64,000 bases of DNA from positions 186,001 through 250,000 of the forward strand of contig NZ_LDES01000024.1 of NCBI RefSeq assembly GCF_001015195.1, read 5' to 3'. The position numbers and the translations under genes were made by a program. This stretch comes from Sphingomonas sp. Y57. GTDB lineage: Bacteria; Pseudomonadota; Alphaproteobacteria; Sphingomonadales; Sphingomonadaceae. The notes below the pieces were generated by a model. The model saw only the letters and a program-made list of their open reading frames with translations. It did no database searches and had not been told where the DNA came from. Of the stretch, positions 35,435 through 42,688 are shown piece after piece. Position 1 is the first letter of the stretch; each line of letters begins with the position of its first letter.

Positions 35435-36385
35435 ATGAACGAGGAATTTGTCCGCCCCGACGTCCGCGCCTTTCTCGATGACATCAACAATCGCGCCGGT
35501 CCCAAGACCTATGAGGTCGATCCGCCGGCCGCGCGCGAGATGTCGGCGCGGATGCGGGCCTTTGCCGATGTCGAGAGCTCGCCGGTCGCGACGCGCGAGG
35601 ACCTGTTCATTGCGACCCATGACGGGCGCTCGATCCCCGCACGCTTTTACGACTCGCGTCCGGAACGCGGCGAGGGGCCGCTGATTGTCTTCTTCCACGG
35701 CGGCGGCTTCGTGCTCGGCGATATCGAGCTGTATGACGCAGCAGCGGCCGACATCGCGGTCGGGCTCGATCTGCCGGTGCTTTCGATCGACTATCGGCTC
35801 GCGCCCGAGTATCCTTGGCCCGCAGGGCCCGATGATTGCGAGGACGCGACCCGCTGGGCCGCCGAGCAGGGCGTGTTGTTCGGCCGCCGCTTCAACGCGC
35901 TCGCGCTGTGCGGCGACAGCGGCGGCGGAACGCTGTCGATCGTCACCGCCATGGCGCTGCGCAACCATCCCGCGGCCTTGCCGGTGATCGCGATCTGGCC
36001 GCTCTACCCGGCAGTCGATCTGCGCAAACGCTATCCTTCGACGGAACGGCTGGGTGAGGGATATATGCTCACCCTCGACACGCTGCGCTGGTTCAATGGC
36101 CATTACGCGCCCGATTTCAACCATTGGCGCGCGTCGCCCCGGCTCGGCGACCAGCGCGGCATGCCGCCCGCGCTGGTGGTGACCGCGACGCTCGATCCGC
36201 TGCTCGATCAGGGGAGGGCCTATGCGATGGCCTGTATCGAGGCGGGCGTGCCCGTGGTCTATCGTGAGGCGAAGGGCAATATCCACGGCTGGCTCACGCT
36301 CCGTCGCGCCATCCCTTCGTCGGAGGATGACCTGCGCGGCTGCCTGGCCGCCTTCCGCATGATGATCGAGGAATATCGGCCGTGA
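35435..36385 (+). CDS. Alpha/beta hydrolase, hormone-sensitive lipase type
   Basis: A 316-residue carboxylesterase of the HSL (BD-FAE) family. The oxyanion motif is FFHGGGFVLGD, the nucleophile elbow is GDSGGG (Ser), and the catalytic His is in KGNIHGW. Esterases of this family cut short-chain esters; the natural substrate is unknown. The cytoplasmic location fits the absence of a signal peptide. Its stop overlaps the GTG start of rppH by 4 bases (36382-36385). Confidence 0.9.
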   Translation: MNEEFVRPDVRAFLDDINNRAGPKTYEVDPPAAREMSARMRAFADVESSPVATREDLFIATHDGRSIPARFYDSRPERGEGPLIVFFHGGGFVLGDIELYDAAAADIAVGLDLPVLSIDYRLAPEYPWPAGPDDCEDATRWAAEQGVLFGRRFNALALCGDSGGGTLSIVTAMALRNHPAALPVIAIWPLYPAVDLRKRYPSTERLGEGYMLTLDTLRWFNGHYAPDFNHWRASPRLGDQRGMPPALVVTATLDPLLDQGRAYAMACIEAGVPVVYREAKGNIHGWLTLRRAIPSSEDDLRGCLAAFRMMIEEYRP

Positions 36386-36858
36386 AGAAAGCGCTACCCT
36401 ATCGTCCGGCGGCGGCCGTCATGCTGCTCAATGCCGACGGCAAGGTGTTCGTGGCGCAGCGGATCGATAGCGCGCTCGAGGCCTGGCAGATGCCGCAGGG
36501 CGGGCTGGACCCTGGCGAGGAACCCGAGGCGGGCGCGTTGCGCGAGCTGCAGGAGGAGACGGGAATCAGACCGGAACTCGTCGAGATTCTCGCCCGGGCG
36601 CCGGAGGTCCTGTTCTACGATCTGCCGGTCGAGCTGATGGGTAAGATCTGGGGCGGCCGCTATCGCGGGCAGGCGCAGCATTGGTTCGTCGCGCGTTTTC
36701 TCGGCAGCGACGCCGATGTCGACCTCGACACGCCCGAGCCGGAATTCCGTGCGTGGAAATGGGCCGAGGCGGGCGAGCTCGTCGACCTGATCGTGCCCTT
36801 CAAGCGCGAACTTTATACGCGGGTGATCGAAGCCTTCCGCGATCATCTGCCCTATTGA
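36382..36858 (+). CDS. rppH: RNA pyrophosphohydrolase
   Basis: Nudix enzyme that removes pyrophosphate from the 5' end of mRNA to start its decay, or hydrolyses dinucleoside polyphosphates. It has 158 residues. The Nudix box GGLDPGEEPEAGALRELQEE is intact (GX5EX7REUXEE pattern) and YRPAAAVMLLNADGKVFVAQR is typical of the RppH/InvA subgroup. The start is GTG 36382, overlapping the esterase stop. No clear terminator follows. Confidence 0.93.
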   Translation: MKKALPYRPAAAVMLLNADGKVFVAQRIDSALEAWQMPQGGLDPGEEPEAGALRELQEETGIRPELVEILARAPEVLFYDLPVELMGKIWGGRYRGQAQHWFVARFLGSDADVDLDTPEPEFRAWKWAEAGELVDLIVPFKRELYTRVIEAFRDHLPY

Positions 36859-36865
36859 GCAGCGA

Positions 36866-36943
36866 GTGATAACGCGCGCTACTGATAATCACTTGCAGAA
36901 ATGAGCGGCAGGGATTAGCGGCTCCCCATCAGAAAGGGGAAAG
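36866..36943 (+). promoter_or_regulatory. AT-rich promoter region of the TonB receptor gene
   Basis: The stretch has a GTGAT...ATCAC inverted pair (36866-36892) and GATAATC at 36884, a half-site resembling a Fur box. The receptor gene has GAAAGGGGA a few bases before its ATG. Iron regulation is a guess from gene type and these half-sites only. Confidence 0.3.
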
Positions 36944-39127
36944 ATGATCCGTCCGTTCAGCATCGCCGCGTCCGCTTCGGCCCTCGCTATCGCCGCGCCT
37001 GCCCTCGCTCAGACGCCCGACACCGCCAGCGAAATCGCCAGGGAAGATATCGTCGTCACCGCCGCCCGCAGCATCCTGCCGGCCAATGCGCTGCCGCTGA
37101 CCATCGATATCGTCGGCAAGTCCGCGCTGGACCAGCAGATGTCGATCTCCGGCTCGGTTATCGATTCGATCGCGACCCTGACGCCGTCTTTCTCGCCGAC
37201 CAGGCAGAAGATGTCAGGCGCCGGCGAGACGCTGCGCGGCCGGTCGCCGCTCTACGCGATCAATGGCATCCCGCAGACCACCCCATTGCGCGACGGCAGC
37301 CGCGACGGCTTCACCATCGACGGCTTCTTCATCGATAGGGTCGAGGTCATCTACGGATCGAACGCGCTGCAGGGCGTGGGCGGAACCGGGGGTATCGTCA
37401 ATCAGGTGACGGTCGCACCCCCGACTGCCGAAGGGTTCGGCGGTCGCGTGCTGCTGCAGGGCAATGCCGATGACGGTTTCAGCAAGGATGGCCTGGGGGG
37501 GAAGGCCGCCGGGCTGGTCCAATATCGCAAGGACCGTTTCGACGCGACGGTCGGCGCGGCCTATGAAAAGCGGGCGGTTTTCTACGACGGCGGCGGCCGC
37601 CGGGTGGGCGTCAACCTGACCCAGGGGGAAACCCAGGATTCGAGGACGCTCTCGCTGTTCGGCCGGTTCGGTTACCAGCTCGGCGATACGGGCCGCATAG
37701 ACCTGATCGCCAGCCGCTACGAGATGAAGGTCGACGGCGACTATATCGCCGTGGCGGGCAACAAGACGGCGGGCCTGCCGACGAGCGCCACGCGCGGCAA
37801 CCCCCCGCTCAAGCCGGCGGAGAGCCGCACCGAAAGCGTCGCGCTTTCGGTCACGGATACCGATCTCGGCGGCGGCAACTTCGTCAGCCAGCTTTTCTTC
37901 AATCGGACGCGCGATACCTTTGGCGGCGAGCCTGTCACCCAGGCGACCTTCCAGGATCCGACGATCGCGCCGGTCGGCACTCTCTTCGACCAGTCGCAGA
38001 ACCGGTCGCGCAAGCTCGGCTTCAAGATCAGCTACGAGCGTGCTCTCCCCGGTTTCGAGGCGCTGACCGGCACGCTCGGCTTCGACGCGCTGTTCGACAA
38101 GACCGAGCAGCGGCTGATCGCCACCAACCGCGTCTGGGTGCCACCGAGCGATTTCCGCAGTCTCGCACCCTTCGCCCAGCTCAACCTCGCGCTGTTCGAC
38201 GAGAAGCTGCGCCTGGCCGGCGGCGCGCGGTGGGAGAATGTCCAGATCAAGATCGACGACTTCCAGACGCTCGCTTCGACCACGGTGACGGCGGCCAATC
38301 CGACAGGCTATGGCGGTGTCATGGTCGGCGGCGGCAAGCCCAAGTTCGACGATGTGCTGCTGAACGGCGGCATCATCTTCGAGCCGTGGAAGGGCATCCG
38401 CGCCTATGCCAGCTATGCCGAGGGCTTTACGGTCGCCGACGTCGGCCGCATCACCCGCGCGATCGGCAAGCCCGGCATCGATCTCGATAACTATCTCGAT
38501 ATCAGTCCCGTCATCTCCAACAACCGGGAGATCGGCGTCGAGGTGAAGCGCGGACCGCTCGATACCAGCGTCACCTATTTCTGGTCGACGAGCAACAAGG
38601 GGCAGGTGCTGGTCGCGGGCGGCGACGGTATCTTCAACGTCATCCGCCAACGCGTCGAGATCGAGGGGCTGGAAGTCAACGCCGGCGTCCGCATGCCCAT
38701 AGACGGGCTCCGGCTGTCAGTGGGCTATGCTCATATCAAGGGCCGCTACGACGCCAGCGTGACGCCCGACGGCACGGCCGGAACCGACCTCGATGGTGCC
38801 AACATATCGCCGGATCGCCTGAACCTGGCGGCCAGCTTCAACCGGGGTGCCGTCTCGGCGCGGGTACAGACCAACTTCTATCTGAGCCGGACCTTCCGGA
38901 GCCGCGAGATCGTGCTCGACCAGCGCAACAATTTCGGCGGCTACGATCTGACCGATGCTAGCATCCGCTACCAGACGGAGCTGGGCGGGTTCACCTTCTC
39001 CATCCAGAATCTCTTCGACAAGCAATATATCGACTATGCGTCGAGCACGCAGCGGGCGACCGACAATTTCTTCAACTTCGCCGGCCGGGGCCGCAACTTC
39101 ACGCTTAGCTGGGACTATCGGTTCTGA
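36944..39127 (+). CDS. TonB-dependent outer-membrane receptor
   Basis: Outer-membrane gated porin for iron-siderophore or similar ligands. It has 727 residues: a signal peptide ending PALAQ (about 1-22), the plug domain (about 35-150) starting with the TonB box-like EDIVVTAAR, and a 22-strand barrel that ends in aromatic WDYRF. The plug has VYAINGIPQ-like text and DRVEVIYGSNALQGVGGTGG. The companion PepSY gene just downstream is common for ferric-siderophore receptors. The ligand cannot be told from the sequence. Confidence 0.92.
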   Translation: MIRPFSIAASASALAIAAPALAQTPDTASEIAREDIVVTAARSILPANALPLTIDIVGKSALDQQMSISGSVIDSIATLTPSFSPTRQKMSGAGETLRGRSPLYAINGIPQTTPLRDGSRDGFTIDGFFIDRVEVIYGSNALQGVGGTGGIVNQVTVAPPTAEGFGGRVLLQGNADDGFSKDGLGGKAAGLVQYRKDRFDATVGAAYEKRAVFYDGGGRRVGVNLTQGETQDSRTLSLFGRFGYQLGDTGRIDLIASRYEMKVDGDYIAVAGNKTAGLPTSATRGNPPLKPAESRTESVALSVTDTDLGGGNFVSQLFFNRTRDTFGGEPVTQATFQDPTIAPVGTLFDQSQNRSRKLGFKISYERALPGFEALTGTLGFDALFDKTEQRLIATNRVWVPPSDFRSLAPFAQLNLALFDEKLRLAGGARWENVQIKIDDFQTLASTTVTAANPTGYGGVMVGGGKPKFDDVLLNGGIIFEPWKGIRAYASYAEGFTVADVGRITRAIGKPGIDLDNYLDISPVISNNREIGVEVKRGPLDTSVTYFWSTSNKGQVLVAGGDGIFNVIRQRVEIEGLEVNAGVRMPIDGLRLSVGYAHIKGRYDASVTPDGTAGTDLDGANISPDRLNLAASFNRGAVSARVQTNFYLSRTFRSREIVLDQRNNFGGYDLTDASIRYQTELGGFTFSIQNLFDKQYIDYASSTQRATDNFFNFAGRGRNFTLSWDYRF

Positions 39128-40182
39128 GCCTGCTTGACACGCTGCATCGCTGGATCGGCGGGCTGATCGGGCTCGTGCTCGCCCTGCTAGGGCTCACCGG
39201 CGCGATCCTCATCCATCGCGATGCCTGGATCGGCCTGCCGCACGCATCGGACGCGCGGGTCGCCGACGCGGTGGCGCTTGCCCGCGCGACCGCCCGGCTG
39301 ATGGCCGATCCGGCGGCGCAGCCGCAGAGTATCCTCTATGCCAGCGATGGCTTCGGCCTGCTGCGCCTCTCCTATCCGAAGGGGGCGGGCGCCTATGCCG
39401 ATCAGGCCGGCAATATCGTCCATCGCTGGGACAGCCAGTGGGAGCGGCCCGAACTGTGGCTGTTCGATTTCCACCACCATCTCTTTGCCGGCGACACGGG
39501 CGAGGTGGTGACCGGCATCGCCGCGCTGTGCGGGCTGTTCTTCGTCGTCTCGGGCGTGATTCTCTGGTGGCGGACCCGCCGGACCTTCGAATGGCGGCTA
39601 TGGCCGCGACGAATGAGCCGCACGGCGATCGTCCGCCATCATCGCGACCTGGGTATCGTGGTGGCGCCGCTGCTGGCGCTGTCGCTCTACACCGGCGCGG
39701 TGATGATCTTCCGCCCGGTCGCCGCCGTGGTGCTGGGCCCCGGCGCGTCCGCGGCAGTCGAGCGCGCGATGAAGCCGCCGAAATCGATCGGCGTGCCGCT
39801 GTCGAACCAGATCGACTGGGCGGCGATCGTACGAGCCGCGCACGCCCGTTTCCCTGACGCCGAGTTGCGACTGCTCAGCCTGCCGCGCAAGGACAGCGGG
39901 TTGATCGCGGTGCGGATGCGTCAGCCCGAGGAATGGCTGCCCAACGGCCGGACCATGCTGTGGTTCGCGGCCGACAGCGGCCGGCTGGTCGCCGCGCGCG
40001 ACGCCCGCGAGTTCGATCGGCAGGTGCGGGGATATAATATGATCTATCCGCTCCACGCCGCGAAGGTCGGGGGCCTCGCCTGGCGGCTCGTCATGACCCT
40101 GTCCGGGCTCGCGCTGGCCCTGCTGGGCAGTCTTGCGGTGTGGAGCTTCTGGTTCCGGCGGCCGAAGAAGCGGCGCCTATAG
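39124..40182 (+). CDS. PepSY-associated membrane protein, probable ferric reductase partner
   Basis: About 352 residues. The first helix is continuous with LHRWIGGLIGLVLALLGLTG, and PepSY-type HHHLFAGDTGEVVTG and RHHRDLGIVVAPLLALSLY follow, with four helices in all. The conserved N-terminus begins before the first standard start, GTG 39175. In frame from the upstream stop (39106-39108) there is no ATG, GTG or TTG before it. CTG 39124, overlapping the receptor stop as CTGA, is the likely start. These proteins help release iron by reduction at the inner membrane after receptor uptake. Confidence 0.8.
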   Translation: MSLLDTLHRWIGGLIGLVLALLGLTGAILIHRDAWIGLPHASDARVADAVALARATARLMADPAAQPQSILYASDGFGLLRLSYPKGAGAYADQAGNIVHRWDSQWERPELWLFDFHHHLFAGDTGEVVTGIAALCGLFFVVSGVILWWRTRRTFEWRLWPRRMSRTAIVRHHRDLGIVVAPLLALSLYTGAVMIFRPVAAVVLGPGASAAVERAMKPPKSIGVPLSNQIDWAAIVRAAHARFPDAELRLLSLPRKDSGLIAVRMRQPEEWLPNGRTMLWFAADSGRLVAARDAREFDRQVRGYNMIYPLHAAKVGGLAWRLVMTLSGLALALLGSLAVWSFWFRRPKKRRL

Positions 40183-40638
40183 GGCCCGGGCGGCGGCCAG
40201 CACTTCCTCGGCATGGCCCTTGACCTTCACCTTGCGCCAGATGCGCGCAATCGTGCCGTCCTTGCCGATGAGGAAGGTCGCGCGGTCTATGCCCATATAT
40301 TTGCGGCCGTAGAGTGATTTCTCGATCCAGGTGCCGAAAGCCTCGCACACGCTGCCATCGGTGTCGGAAGCAAGGCGGAGCTTCAGCCCGTATTTGTCGA
40401 TGAACTTCTGGTGGCGCGCGGCGCTGTCCTTCGACACGCCGATGATCGTTGCGCCTGCCTTCGCGAAGTCGTCGGCCAGCGTGGTGAAGCTCTGCGCCTC
40501 GGTCGTGCAGCCCGGCGTGTCGTCCTTCGGATAGAAATAGAGGACGAGGATATTGCCCGCCTGTTCGGCGACGCTCGTCCTGCTGCCATCCGGCAGGTCG
40601 AGCGTTACGTTCGGGGCCTTGTCGCCTTCCACGAGCAT
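40177..40638 (-). CDS. bcp: Thioredoxin-dependent peroxiredoxin (Bcp/PrxQ)
   Basis: Peroxide reductase of the PrxQ family, 153 residues. The peroxidatic Cys44 is in KDDTPGCTTEAQ; a second Cys near 95 (DGSVCEAFG) may act as resolving residue. FYPKDDTPGCT is the family signature. The ATG at 40638 has GAGGAG about 7 bases upstream, favoured over 40653. Its 3' end overlaps the convergent PepSY gene by 6 bases, a rare tail-to-tail overlap. Confidence 0.93.
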   Translation of the reverse strand: MLVEGDKAPNVTLDLPDGSRTSVAEQAGNILVLYFYPKDDTPGCTTEAQSFTTLADDFAKAGATIIGVSKDSAARHQKFIDKYGLKLRLASDTDGSVCEAFGTWIEKSLYGRKYMGIDRATFLIGKDGTIARIWRKVKVKGHAEEVLAAARAL

Positions 40639-40687
40639 AGCATGTCTCCTCAATCCGCCGATCCTTAGGACGAGGCGAAGGGGGAGT

Positions 40688-42460
40688 TCAACCGTCCGTC
40701 GTCATCATCCGCGCGACCGTGCCTTGCCAGCTTTCCTGCACGATCACCCGCGCGGCGCCGTAATCGGCCTCCAGTCCATCCCAATGGTCGTGGCCGCAAA
40801 GGCGGGCGACGGCTGGCCGCTGCTCGGGCGAGGGTCCGGTGCCGTCCGGTGCCAGCAGGTCCAGCACCATCAGCAACCGACCCAGCGTCGCGTGCGCGTC
40901 CGCCATTGCGGGATCGAGCAGCCCCGACTTGACCTGGCCGTCGATCGCCGTGCGCAATTCCGGATCGAAACCGGCATGGCCCCGGAGTTGGTTCAGCCGT
41001 ACGACGTGGTCGAGCTGGACCAGGCCACCGCGGACCCGCTCGACGTCATAGGGGCCGCTTGCCGGCGACCGGCGAGGGATGCCGCAGGCCTTGCTCCGCG
41101 TCCGCCGCAGGGCCGCCAGTACCGCCGAGCGGGCGGCATCGGGGCCGTGGACCGGCCGCGCACGGGTGAGTGCCACCGGGTCGCTGATCAAGCCATCGAG
41201 TCCCTCGACGGGGCAGGGCCTCGGCGACGGCGCGGTCGGGTGGAGCGGTGCGAGGGCCGCGTTGATACGCTCGGCGGCCAGGCCATAATAAGCGTCGGCG
41301 TCGAGTGGCCTGCGACCGCCGCTCCGCGCCCCTCGATCGCCGGTGAACAGATAGGCGAGGTCGAGGGGAGACCGGCTCGTCAACGCGCTGCTCCCGAACC
41401 GGCCAAGTGCGACGATGACGAGGTCCGATCCCGGCAGGGTGCCATGATCCTCGCGCATCCGCGCCAGTGTATCCGCGGCGATCGCGCGCAGTGCCGCCTC
41501 CGCGAGGCGGGTGTGGGCTGCGGCGAGGTCGAGCGGATCGGCCGTACGCTCTATCAGCCGCAGCCCCAGGTCGAAGCGATGTGCATCCACCCTCGCCGCG
41601 ATCCGCGGGGGTCCCGCCTGCCGGTCGTCTGTACCGATCAAATGGCCGAACTCGGCGTCGAGATCGGCAGGCGGGGGCAGCGGCGCGGAGGCGCTGCCAT
41701 CGATCAGCCGGTGGATTAGTGCCGGCTGGGCGATCAGGAAAGGCAACAGGCCCGGCGCATCGCCGAGCAGCGCGATCAGGGATGGAAGCGATGCCAGGAT
41801 AGCGATGGCGGCAGGTTGCCGGACCACGATCGTATCGAGCGTGGCGAGCATCCCGTCGGGATCGTCGGATCGCCCGAGTATTGTTGCGAGGCCGGGCAGC
41901 AGATCGTCGAACGCCTTGTCCTCCGGCGGGCTGGATCTCCAGCCGCGTATCCGGCGCGCTCCGCCGCCAGGATCGGCGCAGCCGGCATCGGCCAGCGCCA
42001 TCTCGATCGGATCGCGGAGACCGGGATGGAACTGTTCGCGGATGTCGCGCGACAGGGTCGCGTGGAGGCGGTCGGCGTCGGTGCGGATCGGCGCCAGCAT
42101 CGCCATCAGTGCGGTGGCGGCCAGCATCTCCTCGCTGAAATGGGCGGATGCGATGCCAAGCCGGGCCGGCAGCGCTAGCAGCCTTGCGACCTCGCCGAAG
42201 CCATGGGCCAGGTCGGCATGGGCACGACGGAAGGCGCGCCGAGCCTGTGGCTGCGGGCCGCGGGGATCGGAAAGGTCGCCGATCAGTTCGCCCGCACGGG
42301 CCACGAAGTCATCGAGCCGTGCGAAAAGGGGATCGAGCCGACCGGCGCCCGGCCGGGTCCGCAGGTCGAGGCAGCGCCGCTCCAGCTCTGCCAGCGGGCG
42401 GGCTGCGCCGGGGCCGGTATCTGGGCGGGCCGGGCACCGAACGAAGGGCTCCGGCCTCAT
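40688..42460 (-). CDS. Shortened glutamine synthetase adenylyltransferase paralogue with a degraded active site
   Basis: A 590-residue paralogue of the adjacent glnE. Residues from about 155 onward align with the C-terminal two thirds of GlnE: FDLGLRLIERTADPLDLAAA against FALGVQLIEAVADPLDVAQG. The nucleotidyltransferase motif, GGGALTNASDLDIIYLFSG in GlnE, is GSSALTSRSPLDLAYLFTG here (about 356-374), so one catalytic Asp and a Gly are lost, and the DTRLRPSG motif is missing. The N-terminal deadenylylase half is absent. The frame is intact over its length, so the protein is probably made but not an adenylyltransferase. Confidence 0.82.
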   Translation of the reverse strand: MRPEPFVRCPARPDTGPGAARPLAELERRCLDLRTRPGAGRLDPLFARLDDFVARAGELIGDLSDPRGPQPQARRAFRRAHADLAHGFGEVARLLALPARLGIASAHFSEEMLAATALMAMLAPIRTDADRLHATLSRDIREQFHPGLRDPIEMALADAGCADPGGGARRIRGWRSSPPEDKAFDDLLPGLATILGRSDDPDGMLATLDTIVVRQPAAIAILASLPSLIALLGDAPGLLPFLIAQPALIHRLIDGSASAPLPPPADLDAEFGHLIGTDDRQAGPPRIAARVDAHRFDLGLRLIERTADPLDLAAAHTRLAEAALRAIAADTLARMREDHGTLPGSDLVIVALGRFGSSALTSRSPLDLAYLFTGDRGARSGGRRPLDADAYYGLAAERINAALAPLHPTAPSPRPCPVEGLDGLISDPVALTRARPVHGPDAARSAVLAALRRTRSKACGIPRRSPASGPYDVERVRGGLVQLDHVVRLNQLRGHAGFDPELRTAIDGQVKSGLLDPAMADAHATLGRLLMVLDLLAPDGTGPSPEQRPAVARLCGHDHWDGLEADYGAARVIVQESWQGTVARMMTTDG

Positions 42461-42688
42461 CGCCGCACCGGCGGGAAGGAAAGGGGGCGCCCCGATACGC
42501 TGGGGCGCCCGTCGATGAATACGACCATCGATGATCTCACGCTACGCAACACGCACTTCAATGATGATCGGGATAGCAGCGAGTCTTTAAGCGCGGGTGC
42601 GCGAGACTGGTTAAAATCGGGACACCATATTTTTCGCGGCGCTCGGATCGAAACCGGAATGGGCCCTGATTTCCGTGCTTTTTTCGCC

